From Streptomyces sp. NBC_01591 (GTDB taxonomy: Bacteria > Actinomycetota > Actinomycetes > Streptomycetales > Streptomycetaceae), in contig NZ_CP109327.1 in NCBI RefSeq assembly GCF_035918155.1, positions 5,890,001-5,954,000 on the forward strand: 64,000 nt of DNA. Direction: 5' to 3'. Shown here one piece after another: positions 26,291 to 35,047 of the stretch. The notes under the pieces were generated by a model, which was given only the letters and a program-made list of their open reading frames with translations, ran no database searches and was not told the origin of the DNA. Each line of letters opens with the position of its first letter. Position 1 is the stretch's first letter. The position numbers and the translations under genes were made by a program.

Positions 26291-26412
26291 TGCGGTGCCG
26301 TGGCAGAGCGGCCCATTGCGATCGGCGTGCGGAGGTCACCCGTACGCCGACTGAGGGGAACAGGGCGGACCTGCCCTCCCCGTCCGCGGGTTCGAATCCC
26401 GTCGGCTCCGCA
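26291..26412 (+). ncRNA. tRNA-like RNA of unusual architecture (Ser-type scaffold, aberrant anticodon arm)
   Basis: A tRNA-like fold is visible. GCGGTGCC (26292-26299) pairs with GGCTCCGC (26404-26411) with one T-T mismatch. A D-like arm GCA...TGC (26303-26319) has the GAGCGGCC loop seen in tRNA-Ser. The anticodon-position hairpin has an 11-bp stem (26322-26332 with 26340-26350, one G-T pair) and 7-base loop AGGTCAC without U33. A long extra arm has stems GGGG and AGGGC (26355-26381). The T arm is GCGGG-TTCGAAT-CCCGT (26386-26402). About 120 nt, far longer than a normal tRNA. No confident anticodon; no encoded CCA. A strong hairpin follows. It may be a decayed or repurposed tRNA. Confidence 0.5.
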
Positions 26413-26467
26413 GTCGACCGCAGGCAGATGCGTCTCCCATCTGCCTCCCGAACAGCTCCGCAAACGC

Positions 26468-26504
26468 GGAAGGGCCCGACCGCTCGAAGCGGTCGGGCCC
26501 TTCC
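26468..26504. terminator. Strong bidirectional terminator between tRNA-like RNA and sodN
   Basis: Perfect 17-bp inverted repeat (26468-26484 with 26488-26504) with a 3-base loop. Confidence 0.85.
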
Positions 26505-26552
26505 ACTTGCCCGTCCGGCCTGCGGCGGAGCCGTGGCCGTCGGGGCGGGGGA

Positions 26553-26948
26553 TCAAGCCTTCTTGGTCTCCCAGAAGATCTTGTCGATCTGGGCGATGTA
26601 GTCCAGCGCCTTCTGGCCCGTCGCCGGGTCCGTGGAAGCCTTCGCGGCCGACAGCGCCTTGAGGGCGTCGTTGACCAGCTGGTGCAGCTCCGGGTACTTC
26701 TCGAAGTGCGGGGGCTTGAAGTAGTCGCTCCACAGCACCGAGATGTGGTGCTTGGCGAGCTCGGCGCGCTGCTCCTTGATGACCACCGCGCGGGCCCGGA
26801 AGTGCGGGTCCTCGTTGGCCTGGTACTTCTCCTGGACGGCCTTGACGGACTCCGCCTCGATGCGGGCCTGGGCCGGGTCGTACACGCCGCAGGGCAGGTC
26901 GCAGTGGGCGCTGACCTTCACCTTGGGGGCAAACAGGCGGGAAAGCAT
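26553..26948 (-). CDS. sodN: Nickel superoxide dismutase SodN
   Basis: Dismutates superoxide in the cytoplasm using nickel. The 131-residue precursor has a 14-residue propeptide (MLSRLFAPKVKVSA) before HCDLPCGVYDPAQARIEAES; cleavage exposes His1, whose amino group and imidazole plus Cys2 and Cys6 bind Ni. The rest is the four-helix bundle (HFRARAVVIKEQRAEL, HHISVLWSDYFKPPHFEKYP). ATG at 26948. The maturation peptidase gene sodX is divergent, 180 bases away. Induction by nickel is known for Streptomyces sodN. Confidence 0.96.
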   Translation of the reverse strand: MLSRLFAPKVKVSAHCDLPCGVYDPAQARIEAESVKAVQEKYQANEDPHFRARAVVIKEQRAELAKHHISVLWSDYFKPPHFEKYPELHQLVNDALKALSAAKASTDPATGQKALDYIAQIDKIFWETKKA

Positions 26949-27128
26949 TGAGCTGTCCTTCCTCGTGATCGTCTTCTCAGGTGGGACATTACTCCGTGAG
27001 AGACGTGTTTTCGTGGGTGCCCCCATGGGCTTAGGCCAAAAGTCCAGGGCGAGGATGGGACCAGTGGCCGAATGTACGGAACGCTGTAACAGGACGTGTA
27101 CTGGACGGACCGGGGAGGTGCAGGAGAG

Positions 27129-27587
27129 ATGCGGGAGGTGCCGGAAGTGCCTGAGCTGACGCAGGAACAGCCCGGGCGGGGGCTGGCGGCGCGTGTGCCG
27201 TTCCAGGTGGTGGAGGTGACCGGGCCGTCGATGGTGCCGACGCTCCATCACGGGGACTGGCTGCTCGTGCAGTACGGGGCGACGGTGCGCCCCGGTGACG
27301 TGGTGATCCTGCGGCATCCGTTCCAGCAGGACCTGCTGGTCGTGAAGCGGGCCGCCGAGCGCCGTCGGGGCGGCTGGTGGGTGCTGGCCGACAACACCTT
27401 CGCGGGCGGGGACAGCACGGACTACGGGACGGTGCCCGAGGAGTTCGTACTGGCCAGGGTCCGGGCGCGCTACCGGCCGCTGAAGAAGGATCAGCGGTCG
27501 GTGCGGGGTGTGGTGGCCTGGGCGGTCTGTGCGCTGCGGCCGGTGTCGGCCGCCCGTTCCGTCTCCAGGCGCTTGCGGGCCCGGTAG
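27129..27587 (+). CDS. sodX: Ni-SOD maturation peptidase SodX (S26/LexA-like)
   Basis: A 152-residue S26-type serine peptidase that removes the SodN propeptide. VVEVTGPSMVPTLHHGDWLL holds the catalytic Ser and DLLVVKRAAERR the catalytic Lys; WVLADNTFAGGDSTDYGTVP is the family box III/IV. There is no membrane segment, fitting a cytosolic substrate. ATG at 27129 has GGAG close by; ATG-like starts further upstream (27096) give a non-conserved leader. The last 97 bases overlap the convergent CGNR gene. Confidence 0.93.
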   Translation: MREVPEVPELTQEQPGRGLAARVPFQVVEVTGPSMVPTLHHGDWLLVQYGATVRPGDVVILRHPFQQDLLVVKRAAERRRGGWWVLADNTFAGGDSTDYGTVPEEFVLARVRARYRPLKKDQRSVRGVVAWAVCALRPVSAARSVSRRLRAR

Positions 27588-28120
27588 GCGGCCACATTGG
27601 CGCGGGTCGCGCAGCGGTCCGAGCAGTAGCGGCGGGACCGGTTGGTGGAAGTGTCGAGATAGGCGTTGCGGCACGGCGCTGCCTCGCACAGGCCGAGCCG
27701 GTCGACCCCGTACGAGGTGAGATGGAAGGCGAGGCCCATCGCCGCGATGGCGGCGTACCCGGCCGTCGCGTTCGACGGATGGTCGGCCAGGTGCATGTGC
27801 CAGTCCGGTTTGCCGTCCTCGTCACGGATGTCGTGCCCGGAGATCTGCGGGCTGACCGGGAATTCCAGCAGCAGTGAGTTGAGCAGGTCGACGGCGAGCG
27901 TCTCGTCGCCGCCGTCGGCCGCTTCGAAGACCGAGCGCAGCCGCGCCCGTACCGACCTGAAGCGGGTCACATCCGCGTCGGTCGCCCGCCGGGCCGCCTG
28001 GCCGTTGGCGCCGAACAGTTCGCGGACCGCCTCCACGGAGGTGAGGGAGTCCTTGTTGCGGGCCGGCTCCTCGGTGTTGACCAGACGTACGGCGTAGTCC
28101 GAGTAATAGGCCAGTTCCAC
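27491..28120 (-). CDS. CGNR zinc-finger (ABATE domain) regulator-like protein
   Basis: A 209-residue protein: N-terminal ABATE/DUF1470 domain (about 1-140, YYSDYAVRLVNTEEPARNKD) and C-terminal CGNR-type zinc finger with GLCEAAPCRNAYLDTS and RRYCSDRCATRANVAAYRAR, a probable DNA-binding element. The Ala/Thr-rich tail (about 190-209) is encoded in the 97 bases shared antisense with sodX. ATG at 28120. It is divergent from a methyltransferase gene; an ATGTAAT/ATTACAT inverted repeat lies between. Confidence 0.87.
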   Translation of the reverse strand: MELAYYSDYAVRLVNTEEPARNKDSLTSVEAVRELFGANGQAARRATDADVTRFRSVRARLRSVFEAADGGDETLAVDLLNSLLLEFPVSPQISGHDIRDEDGKPDWHMHLADHPSNATAGYAAIAAMGLAFHLTSYGVDRLGLCEAAPCRNAYLDTSTNRSRRYCSDRCATRANVAAYRARKRLETERAADTGRSAQTAQATTPRTDR

Positions 28121-28163
28121 TTGTAGTCCTTACGGCGTCGGTCTATGGTCGGTGCAGCGAACG

Positions 28164-28198
28164 ATGTAATGGGCTTTTGTGGGTCCAGGGTATTACAT
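28164..28198. promoter_or_regulatory. Inverted repeat in the CGNR/methyltransferase intergenic region
   Basis: ATGTAAT (28164-28170) and ATTACAT (28192-28198), 7-bp perfect arms with 21 bases between, in a 90-base divergent promoter region. Likely operator, possibly for the CGNR protein. Confidence 0.45.
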
Positions 28199-28209
28199 GG
28201 AGGTTCCCG

Positions 28210-28971
28210 GTGGCGGAGACATCGACAGGTACGGACTGGCGGGCCTGGCAGGAGAGCTGGGACCGTCAGCAGGAGTGGTACATGCCCGACCGCGAGGAGC
28301 GGTTCCGGGTGATGCTGGACATGGTCGAGGCCCTCGTCGGGCCGCGGCCGAGGGTGCTCGATCTCGCATGCGGTACTGGAAGTATTACGGACCGGCTGCT
28401 CAAGCGGTTCCCGGAAGCGACCAGTACCGGTGTGGACCTCGACCCGGCGCTGCTCGCCATCGCGCGAGGTTACTTCGACGGCGACGAGCGCGTCACCTTC
28501 GTCACCGCGGACCTCAAGGACCCCGGGTGGGCCGGGCAGTTGCCGTACGAATCGTACGACGCCGTCCTCACCGCCACCGCCCTGCACTGGCTGCACACCG
28601 AGCCGCTCACCGCGCTCTACGGGCACATCGGCGGGCTCGTCAGGGAAGGAGGGGTGTTCATGAACGCGGACCACATGATCGACACCGCGACGCCCCGGAT
28701 CAACGCGGCCGAACGCGCCCACCGGCACGCCGCCATGGACCGTGCCAAGGTCGCGGGTGCACTCGACTGGGCCGACTGGTGGGCGCTGGCCGCCAAGGAC
28801 CCGGTCCTCGCCGGACCGACCGCGGAGCGGTACAAGATCTACGGTGAGCACGCGGACGGCGACATGCCCTCCGTGCGGTGGCACACCGACACCCTGCGCG
28901 CGGCCGGATTCGGTGAGGCGCGGACCGTCTGGGCCTCGCCCTCGGACACCCTGGTGCTCGCCGTGAAGTAG
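28210..28971 (+). CDS. SAM-dependent class I methyltransferase
   Basis: A 253-residue Rossmann-fold methyltransferase. RVLDLACGTGSITDRLLKRF is motif I for S-adenosylmethionine, STGVDLDPALLAIAR motif II, FVTADLKDPG and YDAVLTATALHWLH motifs III/IV. Substrate is unknown (Tam/UbiE-like small-molecule type). GTG at 28210 is chosen because GGAGG lies 7 bases upstream. Divergent from the CGNR protein, which may regulate it. A hairpin with T-tract follows. Confidence 0.9.
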   Translation: MAETSTGTDWRAWQESWDRQQEWYMPDREERFRVMLDMVEALVGPRPRVLDLACGTGSITDRLLKRFPEATSTGVDLDPALLAIARGYFDGDERVTFVTADLKDPGWAGQLPYESYDAVLTATALHWLHTEPLTALYGHIGGLVREGGVFMNADHMIDTATPRINAAERAHRHAAMDRAKVAGALDWADWWALAAKDPVLAGPTAERYKIYGEHADGDMPSVRWHTDTLRAAGFGEARTVWASPSDTLVLAVK

Positions 28972-28986
28972 CGGAGGGACGTGTGG

Positions 28987-29025
28987 GGAGGGGCGGTACG
29001 GGGCGGGTGCCCGTACCGCCCCTCC
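28987..29025 (+). terminator. Intrinsic terminator after the methyltransferase gene
   Basis: 16-bp perfect inverted repeat (28987-29002 with 29010-29025), 7-base loop, followed by TTTT. Confidence 0.85.
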
Positions 29026-29117
29026 TTTTCTGTCTTCTGCTGCAACCCGCTGTGCCTCCCGCCGCACTGGAAGGGTGAGACGGTCCGCACCCGCGGACCC
29101 GGAGAGGGGCGCCGACG

Positions 29118-29606
29118 ATGCGGATCGATGACGATGCCGCGCTGCACGCCTTCGTCGAAGGCAGACGTACCGCGCTGTTCCGCAGCGCGTATCTGCTGTG
29201 CGGCGACCGGCACGAAGCCGATGACCTGGTCCAGGCGACGCTGGTCAAGGTGGTGCTCGGGGGGCGGCGGTACGGACGACTCGACAACATCGAGGCGTAC
29301 GCGCGCAAGACGTTGATCAACACCTTCATCGCATCCCGCCGCCGGTTCTGGCGGCGCGAACAGTCCTATGGCGAACTGCCCGACCACGCCGGCCAGACGC
29401 CGGACACGGACACCGGCCTGGCGGTGCGGGCGGCACTCGCCCGGCTCACGGACAAGCAGCGAGCGGTACTGGTGCTGCGCTACTGGGAGGACCTGAGCGT
29501 CGAGGCCACGGCCGGCCTGCTCGGGATGCGGGAGAACACGGTCAAGAGCCACGCGGCTCGGGGGTTGGCGGCGCTGCGCGCCGAGATGGCGGAGGAATTG
29601 GTATGA
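29118..29606 (+). CDS. SigE-family ECF RNA polymerase sigma factor
   Basis: A 162-residue extracytoplasmic-function sigma factor of the actinobacterial SigE-family subgroup. Region 2 is FRSAYLLCGDRHEADDLVQA with NIEAYARKTLINTFIASRRR; region 4 is LTDKQRAVLVLRYWEDLSVE and TAGLLGMRENTVKSHAARGL. ATG at 29118. The next gene begins inside its stop (ATGA) and encodes a single-pass membrane protein, which suggests a membrane-bound regulator. Confidence 0.92.
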   Translation: MRIDDDAALHAFVEGRRTALFRSAYLLCGDRHEADDLVQATLVKVVLGGRRYGRLDNIEAYARKTLINTFIASRRRFWRREQSYGELPDHAGQTPDTDTGLAVRAALARLTDKQRAVLVLRYWEDLSVEATAGLLGMRENTVKSHAARGLAALRAEMAEELV

Positions 29607-30361
29607 GCAACGACGTGCACGAGCTGTTGGGGCGGGCCGCGGAGGACGCGGGGCAGCCGGCCACCTCCACCCGGACGGTGTACGCAGGGGTCGCCCGGGT
29701 GCGGCTGCGGCGCCGGGTCACCGTCTCGGTCGCGGCGGTCGCCGTGGTCGCGGCCGGAGCCGTCGCCGCGCCGAACCTGGCCCCGAAGGGGGACACGCAG
29801 GAGACCTCGGTGGCGGCCCCGGTCGAGCTCGCGGGGAACGGCGGCCGGGCGAAGGAACTGGCGAAGGTGCTGCCCAGGGACGTCGGAGCCGTCGCGCAGG
29901 TCTCGCTGTCCGTCATCCTCAAGGGCGACACCACCCAGCGCGAAATGCCGCACCTGGAGGGACCGCTGGACGGGCACTTCTCCGTACGCCGGGACGGCGG
30001 CGTCGGCTACCTGGTCATTGGCTACATGGACACCGGGAAGCCAGGCGCGGCGGACCCGAACGGCGATCCGTGCAAGCCCGCCCAGGGGCAGCCGGGTCTG
30101 GCGGACTGCGTGAACGAGGAGCTGCCGGACGGGCGGGTGCTGACGACCTGGAGCGACCCGATGAATTACGAAGGGGCGCCGCCGTGGGGGCAGGAGCTGG
30201 TCGGCAGGCTCACCCTGAAGGACGGCGGGGTGCTCGCCGTCCGTGACAGCACCGGCTTCAAGGGCGAGCGGGCGCAGGGCCCGCTCCTGAAGACGCTGCC
30301 GCTGACCCGCGCCCAGCTGCGGGAGCTGCTGCTCAGCCCGGAGCTGCTGCCCAAGAAGTAG
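29603..30361 (+). CDS. Single-pass membrane protein co-transcribed with the ECF sigma factor
   Basis: A 252-residue protein with a cytoplasmic N-terminus (1-36), one hydrophobic helix (about 38-56, [19 protein letters not shown]) and a large outside domain without recognisable motifs. No zinc-binding anti-sigma motif (HxxxCxxC) is present. By its four-base overlap with the sigma gene it is a candidate anti-sigma or co-regulator, but there is no direct evidence. Followed by a bidirectional terminator. Confidence 0.8.
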   Translation: MSNDVHELLGRAAEDAGQPATSTRTVYAGVARVRLRRRVTVSVAAVAVVAAGAVAAPNLAPKGDTQETSVAAPVELAGNGGRAKELAKVLPRDVGAVAQVSLSVILKGDTTQREMPHLEGPLDGHFSVRRDGGVGYLVIGYMDTGKPGAADPNGDPCKPAQGQPGLADCVNEELPDGRVLTTWSDPMNYEGAPPWGQELVGRLTLKDGGVLAVRDSTGFKGERAQGPLLKTLPLTRAQLRELLLSPELLPKK

Positions 30362-30372
30362 GGGGTATGGGA

Positions 30373-30407
30373 GAGGGCGGTACGGAGGCGACCTCCGTAC
30401 CGCCCTC
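30373..30407. terminator. Bidirectional terminator between sigma operon and ABC operon
   Basis: 16-bp perfect inverted repeat (30373-30388 with 30392-30407), 3-base loop, between convergent transcription units. Confidence 0.85.
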
Positions 30408-30418
30408 CTTCCGCGCTG

Positions 30419-31186
30419 CTACAGCACCTTCGACAGGAACGACTTCGTCCGGTCGTGCTGCGGGCTGGTCAGCACGTCGCGCGGGTGGCCCGACTCGACC
30501 ACCACGCCGTCGTCCATGAAGACCAGCGCGTCGCCGACCTCACGGGCGAAGCCCATCTCATGGGTCACGACGACCATCGTCATGCCCTCCTCCGCGAGCC
30601 CGCGCATGACGTCCAGGACGTCGCCCACCAGCTCCGGGTCGAGCGCCGACGTCGGCTCGTCGAAGAGCATCAGCTTCGGCTCCATGGCCAGGGCACGGGC
30701 GATGGCCACCCGCTGCTGCTGTCCGCCGGAGAGCTGGGAGGGGTAGTTCTTCGCCTTGTCGCCGAGGCCGACCCGGTCCAGCAGCCGCTCGGCCCGGGCC
30801 CTCGCCACGGCCTTGGACTCGCGCCTGACCTGGACGGGGGCCTCCATGACGTTCTCGATCGCCGTCATGTGCGGGAAGAGGTTGAAGCGCTGGAAGACCA
30901 TGCCGATGTCCTGGCGCTTCAGTGCGACCTCGCTGTCCTTGAGCTCGTAGAGCTTGTCGCCCTTCTGGCGGTAGCCCACCAGCTCGCCGTCGACGTACAG
31001 CCGGCCGGCGTTGATCTGCTCCAGGTGGTTGATGCACCTCAGGAACGTCGACTTGCCGGAACCGGACGGGCCGATCAGGCAGAAGACCTCCCTCGGGGCG
31101 ACCTCCAGGTCGATGCCCTTGAGGATGTGCGCGGCGCCGAAGGACTTGTGGACACCCTCGGCCTTCACCATGGCGTTGGCGGTCAT
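30419..31186 (-). CDS. Polar amino acid ABC transporter, ATPase subunit
   Basis: A 255-residue GlnQ-type ATPase. Walker A is [15 protein letters not shown], the signature is [18 protein letters not shown], Walker B is [14 protein letters not shown] with the following H-loop [10 protein letters not shown]. It powers uptake through the permease encoded just upstream, whose stop overlaps this start by four bases. Last gene of a three-gene operon (binding protein, permease, ATPase). Confidence 0.94.
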   Translation of the reverse strand: MTANAMVKAEGVHKSFGAAHILKGIDLEVAPREVFCLIGPSGSGKSTFLRCINHLEQINAGRLYVDGELVGYRQKGDKLYELKDSEVALKRQDIGMVFQRFNLFPHMTAIENVMEAPVQVRRESKAVARARAERLLDRVGLGDKAKNYPSQLSGGQQQRVAIARALAMEPKLMLFDEPTSALDPELVGDVLDVMRGLAEEGMTMVVVTHEMGFAREVGDALVFMDDGVVVESGHPRDVLTSPQHDRTKSFLSKVL

Positions 31187-32133
31187 GCCATGCCTCCCTT
31201 CGGGCGGCCCAGGGACAGCAGGTTGGCCCTGACCTTCTGGAACGGGGTGGGCGGCAGGCTGCGGCTCGAACCCCGCGCGTAGTACCGCTCCAGGTAGTAC
31301 TGGCCGATGCTCAGCACCGACGTCATGATCAAGTACCAGGCCGCGGCCAGGAAGTACATCTCGACCGGAGCTCCGGATCCCTGCCCGATGTCCTGGGCGT
31401 ACTTGAACAGCTCGTAGAACTGCACGGCCGCCACCAGCGACGTCGTCTTGAGCATGTTGATCACTTCGTTGCCCGTCGGCGGCACGATCACCCGCATCGC
31501 CTGCGGGATCACGACGCGGCGCAGGGTCTTGCCGTGACTCATGCCCAGCGCGTGCGACGCCTCTGTCTGGCCCTCGTCGACCGAGAGCAGCCCCGCACGG
31601 CAGATCTCGGCCATGTAGGCGGCCTCGTTGAGACCCAGGCCGAGCAGCGCCGTCAGCAGCGGCGTCATGAAGCTCGACCAGTAGTCCTTGTAGATCGGCA
31701 TGAGGTTGATGTACTCGAAGACCAGGCCCAGGTTGAACCAGACGAACAGCTGGACCAGGACCGGGGTGCCGCGGAAGAACCAGATGTAGAACCAGGCGAT
31801 CGACGAGGTCACCGGGTTCCTCGACAGCCGCATCACGGCCAGCAGGATGCCGCCGACGATGCCGATGACCATGGACAGGGCGGTCAGCAGCAGGGTCTGG
31901 GTAACACCCTTGAGGATGCGGTCGTCGAAGAAGTAGTCGGGGACCGCACCCCAGTTGATCTTGCCCTGGCTGAAGGCGTAGACGATCGCGGCGAATGCCG
32001 CGATGGCGACGACCGCCGAGACGTACCGGCCGTAGTGCCGGACCGGAATGGCCCTGATCGCCTCGGGTCCGGACGGTGGAGTGGGGGGTATGGGCGGCTG
32101 GTCGGCCGGGCCCGACTTCTTGATGTCAGTCAC
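31183..32133 (-). CDS. Polar amino acid ABC transporter, permease subunit
   Basis: A 316-residue inner membrane permease of the HisM/GlnP type. A Pro-rich cytoplasmic N-terminus (1-40) is followed by one helix near 45-60 and five or so helices; the EAA-loop is [20 protein letters not shown] preceding [20 protein letters not shown], with [20 protein letters not shown] as the conserved first helix of the permease fold. It would import a glutamate/glutamine-like amino acid with its partner subunits. Confidence 0.93.
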   Translation of the reverse strand: MTDIKKSGPADQPPIPPTPPSGPEAIRAIPVRHYGRYVSAVVAIAAFAAIVYAFSQGKINWGAVPDYFFDDRILKGVTQTLLLTALSMVIGIVGGILLAVMRLSRNPVTSSIAWFYIWFFRGTPVLVQLFVWFNLGLVFEYINLMPIYKDYWSSFMTPLLTALLGLGLNEAAYMAEICRAGLLSVDEGQTEASHALGMSHGKTLRRVVIPQAMRVIVPPTGNEVINMLKTTSLVAAVQFYELFKYAQDIGQGSGAPVEMYFLAAAWYLIMTSVLSIGQYYLERYYARGSSRSLPPTPFQKVRANLLSLGRPKGGMA

Positions 32134-32162
32134 AGAAAGAACCTTTCAGCGCCGATGCCTTC

Positions 32163-33113
32163 TCAGGATCCGCCGTTCAGCTTGGCCTCGGTGACCGCGC
32201 CGGCCTCCACGCCCCACTTGGAGATGATCTTGTCGTACTCGCCGTTCTTGATGATCGCGTTCAGGGCCGCCTGAACGGCCTTGGTCAGCTGGTCGTTGCC
32301 CTTGGCGACGGCGATGCCGTACGGGGCGGCCTCGACCTGCTCGCCGACGATCTGGAAGTCCTTGCCGCCGCCCGAGGTCTTCACCGCGTACGCGGCCACC
32401 GGGAAGTCGGAGGAGCCGGCGGCGGCGCCACCGCTGCGCAGCCGGGTCTGGGCCTCCAGGTCGTTGTCGAAGGTCTCGATCGCGATCTTCTGGCCGCCCG
32501 CGCACTTCTTCGACTCGGACTTGGCGAGGTTGTGCGAGACGGTGCCGCGCTGGACGGCGATCTTCTTGCCGCAGAGGTCGGCCCAGGTCTTGATGCCCTG
32601 GTCGTCGCCCTTCCGGGTGTAGATCGAGACGCCGGCGGTGAAGTAGTCGACGAAGTCGACGCCCTCGCCGACCTTCTTCTTCGTCTCGGAGTCGATGCCC
32701 TGCTGGCGGTCCTTGGTGTCGGTCATCGACGACATCGCCAGGTCGTAGCGCTTGGAGCGCAGACCGGTGATCAGCGTGTCGAACGTGCCGTTCTGGAACT
32801 GGAAGGTCACGCCGAGCTGCTTGCCGAGCGCGGCGCCGATGTCGGGGTCGATGCCGACCGTCTTGCCGGACTTGTCCTTGAATTCGACCGGCGGGTAGGC
32901 GATGTCCGAACCGACCTTGATGACGCCCTTGTCCCTGATCTCCTTCGGCAGGAGATCAGCGAGCGGTGCCTTGGCCGACGCCGGGTTGTTCGTCGACCCG
33001 TTCTTGGTCTGGTCGCCACAGGCGGTCAGCAGCATGGTGCCGGCGACCGCGATGGCGCCGACCGCTGCAATCCTGGATTTCGCGGCCGTGCGACGTGTGG
33101 TGCTTGCGGTCAT
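32163..33113 (-). CDS. Polar amino acid ABC transporter, lipoprotein binding subunit
   Basis: A 316-residue extracellular solute-binding lipoprotein (SBP family 3). Signal and lipobox: AAVGAIAVAGTMLLTACGDQ (lipidated Cys in LTAC). The mature part has GVIKVGSDIAYPPVEFKDKS, VGIDPDIGAALGKQLGV and YGIAVAKGNDQLTKAVQAAL, the standard amino-acid-binding fold. ATG at 33113. First gene of the operon; the promoter lies in the AT-rich region above. Ligand (Glu, Gln or another polar amino acid) is not decidable. Confidence 0.93.
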   Translation of the reverse strand: MTASTTRRTAAKSRIAAVGAIAVAGTMLLTACGDQTKNGSTNNPASAKAPLADLLPKEIRDKGVIKVGSDIAYPPVEFKDKSGKTVGIDPDIGAALGKQLGVTFQFQNGTFDTLITGLRSKRYDLAMSSMTDTKDRQQGIDSETKKKVGEGVDFVDYFTAGVSIYTRKGDDQGIKTWADLCGKKIAVQRGTVSHNLAKSESKKCAGGQKIAIETFDNDLEAQTRLRSGGAAAGSSDFPVAAYAVKTSGGGKDFQIVGEQVEAAPYGIAVAKGNDQLTKAVQAALNAIIKNGEYDKIISKWGVEAGAVTEAKLNGGS

Positions 33114-33634
33114 GATCGGGTTGCCTCCGGCAGGTGAGGGTGGTGTTACCAGGCGGTATGGACACACGACTTCGAATGTCGCCCCCCTGTGGGATTAGGG
33201 CATCTTGCCATTCGGACTGGCTCAAACTGGTCGCCGATCGTGTCAAAATCGGATAACGGGTGATCCCCGAACCTCACGGGGCCGGTACACAGGGCCGGAC
33301 CATCTGTGGGGTTTTCATCTTCACGCCGGAAGATCTGCGGCGCGTCTCGACAGGTGGACGCTTTCGTCGCTTGGCGGACTTGTCCAGATATTCGACTATG
33401 AGTCACGTCACCGAGTCGATATGGACTCGTCCATGACGCGGTCCGTCGGGTAAGAAAGACCTTTACACCCCTCATCCGGGGCTCAGGGCGCGTGTGCGGC
33501 GCGCCCGCGCGTAGGTATTTCCCCCTGCTGGGGCGGGCCAACCGCCGACGCAGGGCACGTACGCGGTGCCCGCCCACCCCTCCTCAACCAGGAGTGGCCA
33601 CCCTCAAACGATGAAGACTTAAGGGGTCAACACC
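33114..33634. other. Long divergent intergenic region (ABC operon / malic enzyme)
   Basis: About 520 bases holding two divergent promoters. It is AT-richer between 33170 and 33480. A short hairpin-forming segment (CCCC...GGGG near 33469-33484) and a GC-rich stretch precede the malic enzyme ribosome site AAGGGG. No riboswitch class or small gene was recognised. Confidence 0.5.
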
Positions 33635-34846
33635 ATGGCAGCGGAGATCGTCAATCCTCGCAGCGACAGCACTACTGACAGCACCACCGATGAGCCGTTC
33701 GATCCGGCCTTCGCTCTCCACCGCGGGGGGAAGATGGCCGTGCAGGCCACCGTTCCCATCCGTGACAAGGACGACCTGTCCCTCGCGTACACGCCCGGCG
33801 TCGCCAAGGTGTGCAGCGCCATCGCGGAGAACCCCGAGCTGGTCCACGACTACACCTGGAAGTCGCAGGTCGTCGCCGTCGTGACGGACGGCACCGCGGT
33901 GCTCGGCCTCGGTGACATCGGACCCGAGGCCTCCCTCCCGGTGATGGAGGGCAAGGCGATCCTCTTCAAGCAGTTCGGCGGCGTCGACGCGGTGCCGATC
34001 GCGCTCGCGACCACCGACGCGGACGAGATCGTCGAGACCGTCGTCCGGCTCGCGCCGTCCTTCGGCGGCGTGAACCTGGAGGACATCTCGGCGCCGCGCT
34101 GCTTCGAGATCGAGCGCAAGCTCCAGGAGCGGCTCGACATCCCGGTCTTCCACGACGACCAGCACGGCACCGCCGTCGTGACGCTCGCGGCCCTGCGGAA
34201 CGCCGCGAAGCTGTCCGGCCGGAGCCTCGGCGATCTGCGCGCCGTCATCTCCGGCGCCGGCGCCGCAGGCGTCGCCATCGCGAAGTTCCTGCTGGAGGCG
34301 GGGCTCGGCGATGTCGCCGTGGCCGACCGCAAGGGCATCGTGAGCCGGGACCGCGAGGACCTGACCGAGGTCAAGCGCGAGCTGGCCGAGCTCACCAACC
34401 GGGCCGGGATCTCCGGCCCGCTGGAGGCCGCGCTGGCCGGCGCCGATGTCTTCATCGGCGTCTCCGGCGGTACGGTCCCCGAGGCGGCCGTCGCCTCGAT
34501 GGCGCCCGGCGCGTTCGTCTTCGCCATGGCGAACCCGAACCCCGAGGTCCACCCCGACATCGCGCACAAGTACGCGGCCGTCGTGGCGACCGGGCGGTCC
34601 GACTACCCGAACCAGATCAACAATGTGCTGGCCTTCCCCGGCATCTTCGCGGGCGCCCTCCAGGTCCGGGCCTCCCGGATCACCGAGGGCATGAAGATCG
34701 CCGCCGCGAACGCGCTGGCCGACGTCGTGGGCGAGGAGCTCGCGGCGGACTACGTGATCCCGTCGCCGTTCGACGAGCGGGTGGCGCCTGCCGTCACGGC
34801 CGCGGTGGCGGCGGCCGCGCGGGCGGAAGGCGTGGCCCGGCGCTGA
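33635..34846 (+). CDS. Malic enzyme (malate oxidoreductase, decarboxylating)
   Basis: A 403-residue short-form malic enzyme: malate to pyruvate, CO2 and NAD(P)H. LSLAYTPGVAKVCSAIAENP carries the conserved Tyr and loop, FHDDQHGTAVVTLAALRNA the metal and catalytic Asp/His, ISGAGAAGVAIAKFLLEAGL the NAD(P) loop and FAMANPNPEVHPDIA the substrate region. It supplies pyruvate and reducing power when TCA intermediates are abundant. Cofactor preference cannot be read with confidence. ATG at 33635 follows AAGGGG. Confidence 0.95.
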   Translation: MAAEIVNPRSDSTTDSTTDEPFDPAFALHRGGKMAVQATVPIRDKDDLSLAYTPGVAKVCSAIAENPELVHDYTWKSQVVAVVTDGTAVLGLGDIGPEASLPVMEGKAILFKQFGGVDAVPIALATTDADEIVETVVRLAPSFGGVNLEDISAPRCFEIERKLQERLDIPVFHDDQHGTAVVTLAALRNAAKLSGRSLGDLRAVISGAGAAGVAIAKFLLEAGLGDVAVADRKGIVSRDREDLTEVKRELAELTNRAGISGPLEAALAGADVFIGVSGGTVPEAAVASMAPGAFVFAMANPNPEVHPDIAHKYAAVVATGRSDYPNQINNVLAFPGIFAGALQVRASRITEGMKIAAANALADVVGEELAADYVIPSPFDERVAPAVTAAVAAAARAEGVARR

Positions 34847-34904
34847 GCCGGTGGGGTGGGTGGGGTACGGGTTCCCGGGTGCGGGGTGCGCCTGCGGCGG
34901 GCTT

Positions 34905-34982
34905 GTTCCCCACCCCGCCCCTTCCCGTAACCCGGGGCTCCGCTCCCGGACCCCCGCTCCTCAATCGCCGGAGGGGCTGGAA
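34905..34982. repeat. Dispersed Streptomyces-type intergenic repeat
   Basis: The stretch with CCCACCCCGCCCCTTCCCG, CCCGGGGCTCCGCTCCCGGA and CTCAATCGCCGGAGGGGCTG resembles a short element found between genes many times in Streptomyces genomes. It has hairpin potential and may end the malic enzyme transcript. Recognition is from memory, not from a search. Confidence 0.6.
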
Positions 34983-35047
34983 TGCGCGGTGCGCGTCACA
35001 CCCGCGGCCGGTTACGCCCGGCCGCGCCCCGGCCTATCGTCGGGGCC

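Noticed and set aside
26291..26412. Selenocysteine tRNA
   Set aside because: The 8-bp acceptor stem and long variable arm are suggestive, but the anticodon-position loop AGGTCAC does not place TCA at the anticodon, and no selA, selB or UGA-containing gene was seen here.
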